This document shows positions 32,726 to 42,035 of a stretch of DNA of 64,000 nt, one piece after another. Each line of letters begins with the position of its first letter. The first letter of the stretch is position 1. The DNA is from Halorubellus sp034808145 (GTDB taxonomy: Archaea; Halobacteriota; Halobacteria; Halobacteriales; Natrialbaceae), in the NCBI RefSeq assembly GCF_034808145.1, contig NZ_JAXHGM010000001.1, positions 434,001-498,000 of the forward strand. Reading direction: 5' to 3'. The position numbers were made by a program, and so were the translations under genes. The notes beneath the pieces were generated by a model. The model ran no database searches. It had not been told where the DNA came from and worked only from the letters and a program-made list of their open reading frames with translations.

Positions 32726-34516
32726 TCAGATCAGCGTCTCCATCTCGTCGAGATAGTCGTCGTAGACGTCGAGCGCCGACTGGATCGGGTCGCTCGTCGA
32801 CATGTCCACGCCAGCACCCTCGAGGAGTTCCAGCGGGTACTCGCGAGAGCCCTTCGAGAGGAACTCGCGGTACCGTTCGGCCGCCGCCTCATCGCCCTCC
32901 AGTATCCCCTGACTGAGCGCGACCGCCGCCGAGATACCCGTCGCGTACTGGTAGACGTAGTACGCCCGATAGAAGTGCGGGATGCGCATCCACTCGCGCT
33001 CGATGTGGTCGTCGACGTTCGCCGGCTCGTAGAACTCTCGTTTGAGGTCGCCGTAGATCTCGTCGAGCGCGTCCGGCGTGATCGCCTCCCCGGCCTCCTC
33101 CAGTTCGTGCGCCTGATGCTCGAAGTCCGCGAACATCGTCTGCCGGTACAGCGTCGACCGCACCCGCTCGAGGTACTCGTTCAGGACGTGCCGGCGGAAC
33201 TCGGGGTCCTCGACCGTGTCCAGGAGGTGCTGCGTGAGCAGCGTCTCGTTCACCGTCGACGCCACCTCCGCCACGAAGATCTCGTAGCTCGAGTACACGT
33301 ACGGCTGCGCGTCCTTCGTGTACTCCGAGTGCAGCGAATGCCCGAGCTCGTGCGCGAGCGTGTACATCGACGAGATATCGTCCTGGTAGTTCATCATGAT
33401 GAACGGCTGCGTGTCGTACGTCCCACCCGAGAACGCACCCGCTCGCTTCCCCTCGTTCTCGTAGACGTCGACCCACCGCGACTCCAGGCCGTCGGCGACC
33501 CGCGACTGGTACTCCTCGCCGAGAACGCCGAGCGAGTCGACGACGTACTCGGTCGCCTCGTCGTACCCGACGTCCGGACTCGAAGACTCCGTCATCGGCA
33601 TGTAGACGTCCCACATCTCCAGTTCGTCCACACCCAGGACCTCGGCCTTCAGCTCGCTATGGCGGTGGAGCTTGTCGAGGTTGTCCCGCACCGTCCCCAC
33701 GAGATTGTCGTACACCTCGGCGGGCACGTTCGGGCCGTCCATCGCCGCCTCGCGCGCCGTCTCGTAGTTCCGCACTCGCGCCTCCTTCACGTCCGCCTTC
33801 ACGGAGTTCTTGTACGCCGTCCCGACCGCGTTCCGGACGTCCGCCCACTCCTCGTAGAACGACTCGTGGACCGTCTGGCGGAACTCGCGGTCCTGCTCCT
33901 TCAGCAGCGTCGTGAAGTTCGACTGCGTGATCTCGACGCTCGACCCGTCCGGCTTCTCGACCGTCGGGAACTCCATGTCCGCGTTCGCGAGCATACTGTA
34001 CACGTCACCGCTCCCGTGCGTCACCTCGCCGAGTTCCGCGAGCACCTCCTCGACCTCCGCCGACCGCGTATGCGGTTTCGTCCGCAGGACGTCGTCGAGG
34101 TAGTGCTCGTAGCGCTCCAGGCCGTCGGTCGACGCGACCATCGCGTCGACCTCGTCGCGCGTCGCGCTCTGGATCTCCGGCTCGATGAACGACGCCGCGG
34201 ACTGTGCGTCCGACGCCAGCGACTGCGCGCGCGCCGACAACGCCTGGTACTGCTGGTTCGTCGTGTCCTCCGCGGACCGCATCTGCGCGTAGTTCGCGAC
34301 CTTCGCCACCTCCCGCATCACGTCGTCGCGCGCCTCCAGCGTCTCCAGGAGCGCGTCGCCGTCCTCGACGACCGCGCCCTCGTACGCCGCCAGCTCCTCT
34401 AGGCGTTCACTCACGTCCTCGAAGGCGGCCTCCCACTCGTCGTCGGAGGCGTAGATGCTCTCGAGGTCCCACTTGTACTCCTCGTCGATATCGGACCGCT
34501 CGGGGACCGAACTCAT
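32726..34516 (-). CDS. pepF: Oligoendopeptidase F
   Basis: This 596-residue M3-family zinc peptidase cleaves short peptides in the cytoplasm. The zinc motif is LAHELGHSLHSEYTK (HExxH) with the downstream Glu expected in the helix after it, and the PepF signature YLERVRSTLYRQTMFADFE follows. Length and N-terminal helical lobe fit PepF. A minus-strand box reading CGTTTACC at 34541-34548 lies 25-32 bases before the ATG. It is divergent from an M28 peptidase. Confidence 0.93.
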   Translation of the reverse strand: MSSVPERSDIDEEYKWDLESIYASDDEWEAAFEDVSERLEELAAYEGAVVEDGDALLETLEARDDVMREVAKVANYAQMRSAEDTTNQQYQALSARAQSLASDAQSAASFIEPEIQSATRDEVDAMVASTDGLERYEHYLDDVLRTKPHTRSAEVEEVLAELGEVTHGSGDVYSMLANADMEFPTVEKPDGSSVEITQSNFTTLLKEQDREFRQTVHESFYEEWADVRNAVGTAYKNSVKADVKEARVRNYETAREAAMDGPNVPAEVYDNLVGTVRDNLDKLHRHSELKAEVLGVDELEMWDVYMPMTESSSPDVGYDEATEYVVDSLGVLGEEYQSRVADGLESRWVDVYENEGKRAGAFSGGTYDTQPFIMMNYQDDISSMYTLAHELGHSLHSEYTKDAQPYVYSSYEIFVAEVASTVNETLLTQHLLDTVEDPEFRRHVLNEYLERVRSTLYRQTMFADFEHQAHELEEAGEAITPDALDEIYGDLKREFYEPANVDDHIEREWMRIPHFYRAYYVYQYATGISAAVALSQGILEGDEAAAERYREFLSKGSREYPLELLEGAGVDMSTSDPIQSALDVYDDYLDEMETLI

Positions 34517-34540
34517 GGCACGCTCTTGGCCACAGCTTCA

Positions 34541-34590
34541 GGTAAACGTTGCCACTCGCCACGGTCTCGCCGCTGGCCGAACAGGCTTAC
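34541..34590. promoter_or_regulatory. Divergent promoter between pepF and M28 peptidase
   Basis: CGTTTACC on the minus strand (34541-34548) serves pepF. GCTTAC on the plus strand (34585-34590) lies 23-28 bases before the ATG at 34613. Only 96 bases separate the two starts. Confidence 0.5.
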
Positions 34591-34612
34591 GCTCGCGGCC
34601 GCACGGGGACGC

Positions 34613-35941
34613 ATGGACCTCGATAGCGCGCTCGGCGCGACGTGGCACGACGACGAACCGCGTCGGTTCCTGCGACGCCTCTGCGAGCTCGACGACCGGA
34701 TGGCCGGCCACCCCGGCGAAGCACGCGCCGCTGGCCTCGTCGCCGACGCCTTCGAGAACGCCGGCGTCCGCGACGTCGCACGCGAGCCGTTCCCGCTCAC
34801 CGTGTGGACGCGCGGCGAGACGACGCTCCGCGTCACCGACCCCGCCGACCGCGAGTTCGAGGGCGTCGCGCTCCCGTACTCGCCGACCGCGAGCGTCGAC
34901 GGCCCGCTCGTCGACGTCGATCACGGCACGCACGGCGAGATCGCGGACGCGGACCTCGATGGCGCCATCGCACTCGCCAGAACGGACTCCCCGGCGGACG
35001 GCCGGTTCGTCCACCGCATGGAGTCGTTCGGGCACGCCATCGACGCCGGCGCGGACGCGTTCCTGTTCCGGAACCACGTCGACGGCCAGCTCCCGCCGAC
35101 CGGGTCGCTCCGGTTCGACGAACCGGCCAGAGCGCCGGGCGTCGGCGTCTCCAAGGAGACCGGCGCGTGGCTCGCCGACTACGCCGACCGCGACGCGACC
35201 GTCGAACTCGACGTCGACGCCACGACGGACGACGGCGAGAGCGAGTTCGTCCACGGCGTCCTCGGCCCCGCGGACGCGGACCGCGAGGTCGTCGTGCTCG
35301 CGCACTTCGACGCGCACGACCTCGCCGAGGGCGCGCTCGACAACGGCTGCGGTATCGCCGTCGTCGTCGCACTCGCTCGCACGCTCGGCCGGCTCGACGC
35401 CGCGGACGCGCTGGACGCTCGCGTCCGCGTCGCCGGCGTCGGCGCCGAGGAGGTCGGACTCCTCGGCGGCGCCGCGCTCGCCGACGCCCTCGACCTCGAC
35501 GACGTGCACGCTGTCGTGAACGTCGACGGCGCCGGCCGCCACCGGAACCTCGTCGCGATGACGCACGGGAGCGACGACCTCGAGGAAGCCGTCGACGCCG
35601 TCGCCGACGACGTCGACCACCCCGTCCAGACCGACGCGGACCCGCATCCATGGAGCGACCACTGGCCGTTCCTCCGCGAACGCGTCCCCGCACTGCAACT
35701 GCACAGCGACTCCGGCGAACGCGGCCGCGGCTGGGGACACACCGCCGCCGACACCTACGACAAGACCGACTCTCGGACCGTCCGCGAGCACGCGATGCTC
35801 GCCGCACTCCTCGTCCGCGAGATCGCGACGCGCGACGTCGGTCGGGTCGAGGAGTCGTCGCTCAGGGACGCGATGGTCGACCAGGCGTTCGACGCCGGGA
35901 TGCGCGCCGCCGGCATCTGGCCGACCGACTGGGAGCCCTGA
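34613..35941 (+). CDS. M28-family zinc peptidase
   Basis: This 442-residue protein has the M28 aminopeptidase layout. Likely zinc ligands are the His and Asp in LAHFDAHDLAEGALDNGCG, the Glu pair in VGAEEVGLLGGAAL, the Asp in VNVDGAGRHRN, and the late His in GWGHTAADTYDK. An N-terminal protease-associated-like insert (residues about 55-190) precedes the catalytic half. No signal peptide is visible, so it is probably cytoplasmic. I chose the ATG at 34613; the earlier in-frame start adds Arg-rich shadow. Confidence 0.85.
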   Translation: MDLDSALGATWHDDEPRRFLRRLCELDDRMAGHPGEARAAGLVADAFENAGVRDVAREPFPLTVWTRGETTLRVTDPADREFEGVALPYSPTASVDGPLVDVDHGTHGEIADADLDGAIALARTDSPADGRFVHRMESFGHAIDAGADAFLFRNHVDGQLPPTGSLRFDEPARAPGVGVSKETGAWLADYADRDATVELDVDATTDDGESEFVHGVLGPADADREVVVLAHFDAHDLAEGALDNGCGIAVVVALARTLGRLDAADALDARVRVAGVGAEEVGLLGGAALADALDLDDVHAVVNVDGAGRHRNLVAMTHGSDDLEEAVDAVADDVDHPVQTDADPHPWSDHWPFLRERVPALQLHSDSGERGRGWGHTAADTYDKTDSRTVREHAMLAALLVREIATRDVGRVEESSLRDAMVDQAFDAGMRAAGIWPTDWEP

Positions 35942-35972
35942 CCGCCCGTCCGTGGAGCGACGTCCGCGACGC

Positions 35973-36200
35973 TCAACTCGACGACGGCCGTCCGGCGTAC
36001 CCGAACACGCGCCGGTGGACGCGCCGGAGCGTCGTGGACGCACGGTAGTCGTACCAGACCGCGAGGACGAACGCGAGCGCCGCTGCTTCGGGCCACTCGG
36101 CGGTGAGGACGACGTACAGCGCGTGGACGACCAGCGCCGCGTAGACGACGCGGCCCGCGACGCGAGCACCTCGTCGCGTCACGGCCGGAGACTCGACCAT
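35973..36200 (-). CDS. Small membrane protein, 75 aa
   Basis: This 75-residue protein has a basic N-terminus (MVESPAVTRRGARVAGR), then two adjacent hydrophobic segments (about residues 18-33 and 37-49) and an Arg-rich C-terminus. It looks like a two-helix membrane protein. I do not recognise a family. It lies between the M28 gene and truA. Confidence 0.5.
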   Translation of the reverse strand: MVESPAVTRRGARVAGRVVYAALVVHALYVVLTAEWPEAAALAFVLAVWYDYRASTTLRRVHRRVFGYAGRPSSS

Positions 36201-36275
36201 GCCACCGGTACGGACGGCAGCGACATAAGTTCAATCGCTATCACACCGCATGCTCGCCGGTGACCCGGAGCCGAT

Positions 36276-37118
36276 TCAACGCCGGTCGTCGTCGACGCTA
36301 TTCGACCCGGCGTCGACGCCGTCCCGGAGCGCCCCGGTCACGCGAGCCCGCGACACGGCGGTCGCGTGCGCCGACTCGAAGGCCGCCGCGGCGCTCGCCG
36401 CGGCCTCGGAATCGCGCTCGAAGGTCGCGTCCGGGTAGGTCGCGTCGACGAGCACGAGCGGCTCGGGCGGAGCGGGGCCGACGCGCTCGTGGTCGGGGAG
36501 CGGCTCGGGTGCGAGCGCGCGGTCGACGGCGTCGAGGCCGCGGTCGCCGGTCGCGACGCTCCGCACGAGCGCGACGATCCGGCGGACGAGCTCCCAGAGG
36601 AACCCGTCGGCGCGGACGTGGACGCGGAGGACGTCGCCCTCGCGGACGACGGTCGCCGTCTCCAGGGTCCGCGTCGTGTCGACCTCGCTCGCCGCCGTGA
36701 GGTCCGCGAAGTCGTGAGTCCCTTCGAGGCTCGCGAGTGCCGCGGCTGCACGGTCGACGTCGGCTGTCGGCGCGTACAGGTGATAGTCGTACGCGCGACT
36801 CGCCGCGTGGTGGGTCGCGTGGAACGCGTCCGGGACGTCGGCGCTCGCCCACGCACGGACGTGCTCGGGGAGTTCACCGTTGAACGCGCGTGGCGTCAGC
36901 CAGTCCGGGCACTCGAACGCGACGGTCTGTGCGACCGCGGACACCCCGGCGTCGGTGCGGCCCGCGGCCGCGTACCCCTCGGGTGCGTCGGCGTCGCTCG
37001 CGAGCACGCCGAGGGCCCGAAGCGAATCGAAGACGGCGTCCTCGACCGTCGGAACCTGAGGTTGTCGCTGGAAGCCGTGGTACGGCCGGCCGTCGTAGGC
37101 GACACGGAACGCGCGCAT
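36276..37118 (-). CDS. truA: tRNA pseudouridine synthase A
   Basis: This 280-residue enzyme modifies U38-40 of tRNA anticodon arms. It starts MRAFRVAYDGRPYHGFQRQP, has the catalytic Asp in AGRTDAGVSAVAQ (near residue 53), and the second TruA signature DGFLWELVRRIVALV near residue 170. Length is normal. I chose the ATG at 37118, which gives the usual short N-terminus. The 288-base gap to the next gene carries a GC-rich 6-bp hairpin (CCCCGC...GCGGGG) near 37220. Confidence 0.93.
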   Translation of the reverse strand: MRAFRVAYDGRPYHGFQRQPQVPTVEDAVFDSLRALGVLASDADAPEGYAAAGRTDAGVSAVAQTVAFECPDWLTPRAFNGELPEHVRAWASADVPDAFHATHHAASRAYDYHLYAPTADVDRAAAALASLEGTHDFADLTAASEVDTTRTLETATVVREGDVLRVHVRADGFLWELVRRIVALVRSVATGDRGLDAVDRALAPEPLPDHERVGPAPPEPLVLVDATYPDATFERDSEAAASAAAAFESAHATAVSRARVTGALRDGVDAGSNSVDDDRR

Positions 37119-37407
37119 ACCAGCGGATACGCGACTCGAGGGCAAGTGCGCTGTGGACGGCGGTGGACCCGTCGAGCGAGAAGGGGTTGACTGGCGACGC
37201 CGCACCGAGCACGTCCCCGCCCTCGCGGGGCTTGGACTGGGTCGCGTGTCGCGGGACGCTGGCGTCGCGCTGGTCGTCGGGCGCGCCCCGCGGCAAGTCG
37301 TCACGGCACGTCGTCCATCGCTGCGTCACCGTACTTGAAGCATCGCCGACCGCTCCCGTGGTCCCGGTGGCGACACGCTTACCCGCGCCCCGGGCGACTA
37401 CCGCTCC

Positions 37408-37899
37408 ATGACCGAGTACTCGGGCGAGGAGGTCGCCGACCTCGTCGGTGCGACCCTCGCCGACCGACTCGCGCTCGACGACGGGCCGTACACGGAGGCG
37501 GACCTGGACGCGCTCACCGACGCGCTCGGCGAGGGCGCGGAACTCGCCGACCGCGTCGCCGACGGCGACGTCGCCGCGCTCGCGACGCTCCTCAGTCCCG
37601 CGTTCCTCCGGGCGCACTCGGAGTTCGAGTCGTTCGCGGACCTCCTCGGCGCGAGCCCGTGGACGCGCTCGTCGGTCGACGACGCGTTCGCCGGCCGCCG
37701 CGACGGCGACGACGCGGACCCGGCGGCCGCGACCACGAGCTCCTTCCTCTCCCGGACGACCGCGTTCCGCACGCCCGGCGAGATGGTGCAGGCAGCCGTC
37801 GTCTACCGGTGTCGCGCCGCACTCGACGAAGCGGAAGGTGACCGCGAGAATGAAACTGGCGTCGACGACGAGACCGACGCCGCGGACGGCGACGCGTAG
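37408..37899 (+). CDS. Uncharacterised acidic helical protein
   Basis: This 163-residue protein starts MTEYSGEEVADLVGATLAD and appears all-helical with an acidic Asp/Ala-rich tail (residues 140-163). A conserved-looking TAFRTPGEMVQAAVVYRCR precedes the tail. A GCTTACC box 27-33 bases before the ATG supports the start. Its stop codon directly abuts the stop of hisS on the other strand, with no spacer. Function unknown. Confidence 0.65.
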   Translation: MTEYSGEEVADLVGATLADRLALDDGPYTEADLDALTDALGEGAELADRVADGDVAALATLLSPAFLRAHSEFESFADLLGASPWTRSSVDDAFAGRRDGDDADPAAATTSSFLSRTTAFRTPGEMVQAAVVYRCRAALDEAEGDRENETGVDDETDAADGDA

Positions 37900-39204
37900 T
37901 CAGGCGTAGTCGCCGTACGTCGGCCGGTCGCGGTCGCCGGGGAAGTCGTCGACTGGCGCGGTCGTCTGGTCGCCCGACGCCATGTCCTTGATCGTCACCT
38001 CGTCGTTCTCCAGGTCCTGTTCGCCGACGATGACGACGGTGTCGGCGTTGATAGAGTCGGCGTACCCCATCTGTGCGCCGAAGCTCCGCCCGGAGACGTC
38101 CGTCTCGACGACGTGGCCCGCGGCGCGGAGGTCGCGGGCCACCCGGGCCGCGACGGGACGCGTATCGCCGACCTGGAGGACGTAGTAATCGGTCTCGAGT
38201 TCCTCCTCGGGCCAGACGCCCGCGCGCTGGAGCAAGAGCGGGAGCGTCGAGTTCATCACGCCCGGCGCGACGCCGACCGCGGGCGTCGGCTGCCCGCCGA
38301 AGTCCTCGATGAGGTCGTCGTACCGGCCGCCACCGAACACGGACCGACCGACCTCGCCCGCGCTGTCGAAGCACTCGAAGACGACGCCCGTGTAGTAGTC
38401 GAGGCCGCGCGCGGTCGTCAGCGACAGGTCGCAGTACTCGCGCACCCCGAAGTCCTCGGCCGCGTCGAGGACCGCGCGGAGGTTCTCGACCGCAGGCTCG
38501 ACCGCGTCGCTGAACGCGACGAGCTCGCCGAGGTCGTCCTCGCCCGCGACGAGCAGGTCGTCGAACTGGCGGGCGTCGTCGTAGGCGAGTCCGGCGTCGG
38601 CGAGCAGCCCGAGGTACTCCTCGTCCTCGACCTTCGCGCGCTTGTCGACCGCACGGATGGCCTCGCGCGTGTCCACGTCCTCGCCGTACTCCGAGAGGAG
38701 CGTCCCGAGGACGTCGCGGTGCGAGACGCGGAACTCGAAGTCCGCCGCGTCGAGTCCGAGGTCGACGAGCGCGTCCGCGGCGAACGCCAGGATCTCCGCG
38801 TCCGCGGCCGGTTCGCTCGACCCGAAGATGTCCACGTTCGTCTGGTAGAACTCGCGGAACCGCCCCTGCTGGACGGCCTCGTAGCGCCAGAACGGCCGCG
38901 TCGAAACCCACTTGATCGGCTTCGAGAGCGCCTGCTGTTTCGCGACGACCATCCGCGCGACCGTCGGCGTCAACTCGGGCGCGAGCGTCACCATCCGCCC
39001 GCCCTTGTCCTCGAACGCGTACAGCTCGTCGACGATGTCGTCACCGCTCTTGTCCGTCCACATCGCCGCCTGCTCCAGTCGCGGGGTCTCTATCTCCCGG
39101 AACCCGTACCGTCGAGCGGTGTCCTCGACCGTGTCGATGACCTCCCTGTGGGCGGCCATCTCGCGGGGATAGAAGTCCTTGAACCCCTTCAGTCCATCAT
39201 ACAT
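37900..39204 (-). CDS. hisS: Histidyl-tRNA synthetase
   Basis: This 434-residue class II synthetase charges tRNA-His. It starts MYDGLKGFKDFYPREM. Motif 2 reads RPFWRYEAVQQGRFREFYQ, the histidine-specific signature is ARGLDYYTGVVFE, and motif 3 is FGGGRYDDLI...VGVAPGVM. The C-terminal anticodon-binding domain starts near residue 335 (TDYYVLQVGDTRPVAARVA). I chose the ATG at 39204; an in-frame start at 39234 adds ten residues. Confidence 0.96.
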   Translation of the reverse strand: MYDGLKGFKDFYPREMAAHREVIDTVEDTARRYGFREIETPRLEQAAMWTDKSGDDIVDELYAFEDKGGRMVTLAPELTPTVARMVVAKQQALSKPIKWVSTRPFWRYEAVQQGRFREFYQTNVDIFGSSEPAADAEILAFAADALVDLGLDAADFEFRVSHRDVLGTLLSEYGEDVDTREAIRAVDKRAKVEDEEYLGLLADAGLAYDDARQFDDLLVAGEDDLGELVAFSDAVEPAVENLRAVLDAAEDFGVREYCDLSLTTARGLDYYTGVVFECFDSAGEVGRSVFGGGRYDDLIEDFGGQPTPAVGVAPGVMNSTLPLLLQRAGVWPEEELETDYYVLQVGDTRPVAARVARDLRAAGHVVETDVSGRSFGAQMGYADSINADTVVIVGEQDLENDEVTIKDMASGDQTTAPVDDFPGDRDRPTYGDYA

Positions 39205-39284
39205 ACCAGACGGTTCGCGAGTCCGACCCTCCAAGCTTTCGCTTGTCGACGCACACCACAGTCTCGAGAGCGAGTCCCGGCGTG

Positions 39285-39875
39285 CTACCGCGGGCCTTCG
39301 ACGTACGTCTGGTCGTGCGCCGGGAACACCTCGGCGACCGCACTCTCGCCGTGTGCCTCGCGGAGCAGGACGCGTAACTCCGCCTCGTAGTCCGCGCGCG
39401 GAATCGACTCGCTCGGCCCGACCGTCACGGACAGCGCCGAGTCGACGAGCCGGTCGACCGCGCCGCGACCGAACCCCGACAGCGGCGCGATGTAATCGAC
39501 GTCGTGGCGGTCCTCGAGGCTCTGCGCTTGCGCGCGCGACACCGTCGGCACGCGGTCGTCGCGACGCGTCCCGTCCGCGATCGCGTCGAACCCCTCGGCG
39601 GCCAGCCGTTCGAGCGCGTGCTCGTGAACCGCCTGGATACCGTTCCGCGGGAACCCGTCAGCGACCATCTTCTCGACCGCGTCGCGCGCCGCACGCTCCT
39701 CGAGCTCAAGGCGCTCGTGCGCGAACCCGACCGACTCCGCCGCCGCCTGCGCGTGCTCCCAGTCGTCGGTCACGCCGAAGTGCCCGGTGACGAGCGTCAC
39801 GTCGTAGAAGTCGTCGAGCAACAGTGCGGCGAGCGTCGAATCCTTCCCCCCACTGTAGAGCAACCCCAGCTCCAT
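39285..39875 (-). CDS. PP-loop ATP pyrophosphatase of unknown substrate
   Basis: This 196-residue N-type PP-loop protein begins MELGLLYSGGKDSTLAALLL, with the SGGKDS ATP motif at residues 8-13. Later signatures include VTGHFGVTDDWEHA and ADGTRRDDRVPTVSR. PP-loop enzymes adenylate or thiolate substrates such as tRNA bases; this group is haloarchaeal and uncharacterised to my knowledge. Its ATG directly abuts the TAG of the PDCD5-like gene, so the two are co-transcribed, downstream of S19e. Confidence 0.8.
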   Translation of the reverse strand: MELGLLYSGGKDSTLAALLLDDFYDVTLVTGHFGVTDDWEHAQAAAESVGFAHERLELEERAARDAVEKMVADGFPRNGIQAVHEHALERLAAEGFDAIADGTRRDDRVPTVSRAQAQSLEDRHDVDYIAPLSGFGRGAVDRLVDSALSVTVGPSESIPRADYEAELRVLLREAHGESAVAEVFPAHDQTYVEGPR

Positions 39876-40223
39876 CTACCGCCGACGCACGTTGAAGCTC
39901 TTCTCGTCCGGCTTGAGTTCCTTCAGGAGCGCCTTCATCTTCTCCTCGTCGATCTTCCCACCGATTTGCCCGCGCTGCGCGAGCGCGAGAATCTGCTGTT
40001 CGGCCTGCTCGCCGAACTCCGGCTTGCTCATCTTCACCGAGTTCAGGCGCTTGCGCGCCCCGTCCGTGAGGTGCTGGCGGAGCAACGCCTTCTTCTGGGC
40101 CTCGGCCTCCTGCTTGCGGGCCTCCTGAGCCTCGCTATCGCCCTCCTGGGCCTGCTTTCGCTCTCGGAGCTCCTGCATCTTCTCCTCGCGTAGCTTCTCG
40201 AGGTCGTCCTGGCTGTCGCTCAT
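39876..40223 (-). CDS. PDCD5-family DNA-binding protein
   Basis: This 115-residue helical protein starts MSDSQDDLEKLREEKMQEL and contains the family signature RKRLNSVKMSKPEFGEQAEQ, with a basic end (FNVRRR). The archaeal PDCD5/TFAR19 homologue is a small helical-bundle protein of unclear nucleic-acid role, conserved beside S19e in archaea. It follows S19e by 73 bases and abuts the PP-loop gene. I chose the ATG at 40223. Confidence 0.9.
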   Translation of the reverse strand: MSDSQDDLEKLREEKMQELRERKQAQEGDSEAQEARKQEAEAQKKALLRQHLTDGARKRLNSVKMSKPEFGEQAEQQILALAQRGQIGGKIDEEKMKALLKELKPDEKSFNVRRR

Positions 40224-40296
40224 ACGAACGCTTTCGGGCGTCGACGAAAAAACGGTTTCGGGACCCGACACGGCGACCCCGAATCAGACGACCGGC

Positions 40297-40752
40297 TTAC
40301 GCGTACTTCTCGAGTTCCGGTCGGTCGAGGTCCTGCATGACCTCGCCGGCCGTGTCGTCGAGGAGACTGCGACCCTCGGGCGTGATGGCGCGACCCTGGC
40401 CCTCGCGCGTCTGGATGAGGTCCTCGTCCTCGAGCTGCTGGAGGAGCGTCCGGATGACCTTCTTCGAGCCGTCCTCGCGGTGCGTGCCGGAGACGCCGTA
40501 GCGGTTCGTGCCGGCCTTGGAGCCACCGTACATCGTGGAGAGGCGCTCGATACCGATCGGTTCGTTGTCCGCGACCTTCCGCAGGAGGCTGGCGCCGCGG
40601 GTCGCCCAGAAGTCCTCCTGTTCGGGCGGCAGTTCCTTGCTGTTGCCGGTGGTCGTGAACAGCATCCACTCCGGTTCCTCGAGTCGGTCCGAGAGGTCGT
40701 CGGCGAGCGCTTCGATGAGCGCGTCCGCCGGGACGTCGTACATCGTCGTCAT
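40297..40752 (-). CDS. rps19e: Small ribosomal subunit protein eS19
   Basis: This 151-residue protein is archaeal S19e, recognised by EPEWMLFTTTGNSKELPPEQ, FWATRGASLLRKV and YGGSKAGTNRYGV. It binds the small subunit head and is needed in 40S/30S maturation. The ATG at 40752 fits the TATA-like box at 40777-40783; a second in-frame ATG at 40743 is possible. Linked downstream are PDCD5 and a PP-loop gene. Confidence 0.96.
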   Translation of the reverse strand: MTTMYDVPADALIEALADDLSDRLEEPEWMLFTTTGNSKELPPEQEDFWATRGASLLRKVADNEPIGIERLSTMYGGSKAGTNRYGVSGTHREDGSKKVIRTLLQQLEDEDLIQTREGQGRAITPEGRSLLDDTAGEVMQDLDRPELEKYA

Positions 40753-40776
40753 TGCCGGTTCGTACCCCCGCGCTGC

Positions 40777-40783
40777 CTAAAAG
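40777..40783 (-). promoter_or_regulatory. TATA-like box of rps19e operon
   Basis: The minus strand reads CTTTTAG here, 25-31 bases before the ATG at 40752, ideal for a leaderless operon transcript. Confidence 0.6.
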
Positions 40784-40919
40784 TCCATCGTATTCGATAG
40801 GCGACCGTCGCGCGCCCGACCGGTCGAATCCGGCGGGCAGACGCGTGCTGACGGCGATGAAACGCGAACGAAGGGACAGTGTGTGGCCGAGTGACGTCCG
40901 TGGTCGTCGACGGCCATCG

Positions 40920-40975
40920 AGCGACGGGTCGTTGACCGCGCAACGGGTCGTCGGCCGTGCGACGGGTCTCGTCCA
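40920..40975. repeat. Short imperfect tandem repeat, about 19 bp, 3 copies
   Basis: The string gc(g/a)acgggtc recurs three times about 19 bases apart. The array lies 30-85 bases after the stop (41004) of the minus-strand UPF0104 gene. Degenerate and short. Confidence 0.5.
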
Positions 40976-41003
40976 GCGCGGGTTCGTGGACGGCGTCGAG
41001 GGG

Positions 41004-42035
41004 TCACTGTCGTGCGGAGAGCGCGGCGACGGACCCGCCGCCGACGAGGAGCGGGAGCCAGTACGTCGCGGCGCGATGCAGGAGGACGGCGGCGGCGACG
41101 GCGCCGCTCCCCAACGCCGGGAGGACGGGCGTCAGCACGAAGATGAGGACGGCTTCGATGCCGCCGAGACCGCCCGGGAGCGGCGTGACGCCGGCGAGAC
41201 TCCCGAGGGGGATGGCGAGCATCGCCGCGGCGACGAGGGTCACGGAGGCGACGTCGCTGACCGCGTACAGCGACAGCGACAGCGACGTGATGGAGAACGC
41301 CCACCCGAGCGCGGACAGGCTGAGTGCGCTCGCGAGACTCCGGCGGTCCGTCGCGACGCGCTCGATGGCGTGGAAGAACCCCTCGATGCGTCGTTCGATG
41401 ACGTCGACCTTGACGCGCGAGACGACCGGGAGGCGTGCGGTCACGCGACCGAGGACGGGTGCGAGCCCGCGGACGAGCCGGTGCTCTATCGCGTACCGGT
41501 TCCGCCACCCGAGGACGGCGGCGACCGCGAGCGCGACGGCGAGCGCGGCGACCGCGGTGGCGACGAACACGAGCCGGTCGTTGAACGCGATGGTGACCGC
41601 GTAGTACCCGACCGCGAGGAGCGCGAACCCGATGGACGGCACGAAGTTCAGGCCGTCGACGCTCGCGATGGCGGCGAGCGCGGTCTCGTACTCCGTGTCG
41701 GCTTCCCGCGAGATGAACAGCGCGCTCACGGGTTCCCCGCCGGCCTGCCCGAACGGCGTGACGTTGTTCGCGAACGTCGCCGCCGAGAACACCACGAACG
41801 ACTGGAGTCTGGACAGCGAGAGGCCGAGGCTCGCGAGGACGGCGCGGAGCGCGAGCCCCCAGGACGCCAGCCAGCAGACGGCGGCGCCGACGATGAGTGC
41901 GAGCACGCTCGGCGGTGCGTTCGTGACTCGCGTGAGGACCTCGTCGACGCCGACGAACCACAGGAGGCCGACGAGGACCAGGGCCGCGCCGACGAACCCG
42001 GCGACGATGGCGCGGCCGTCGACGTCCTCGAACAT
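41004..42035 (-). CDS. UPF0104 / LPG-synthase-like flippase-domain membrane protein
   Basis: This 343-residue protein has eight or so transmembrane helices with the family signatures FVVFSAATFANNVTPFGQAG and LAGVTPLPGGLGGIEAVLI. These belong to the lysylphosphatidylglycerol-synthase TM domain (UPF0104), which moves lipids or glycolipid precursors across the membrane. The Met at 42035 (MFEDVDGRAIVAGF) was chosen because a TTTGAA box 26-31 bases upstream fits and the frame above is shadow. It is divergent from thiL. Confidence 0.85.
   Translation of the reverse strand: MFEDVDGRAIVAGFVGAALVLVGLLWFVGVDEVLTRVTNAPPSVLALIVGAAVCWLASWGLALRAVLASLGLSLSRLQSFVVFSAATFANNVTPFGQAGGEPVSALFISREADTEYETALAAIASVDGLNFVPSIGFALLAVGYYAVTIAFNDRLVFVATAVAALAVALAVAAVLGWRNRYAIEHRLVRGLAPVLGRVTARLPVVSRVKVDVIERRIEGFFHAIERVATDRRSLASALSLSALGWAFSITSLSLSLYAVSDVASVTLVAAAMLAIPLGSLAGVTPLPGGLGGIEAVLIFVLTPVLPALGSGAVAAAVLLHRAATYWLPLLVGGGSVAALSARQ

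Noticed and set aside
40820..40833. A tRNA T-arm-like string (ccggtcgaatccgg)
   Set aside because: The loop is six bases, the flanks do not fold into the other arms and no CCA-side acceptor partner exists.
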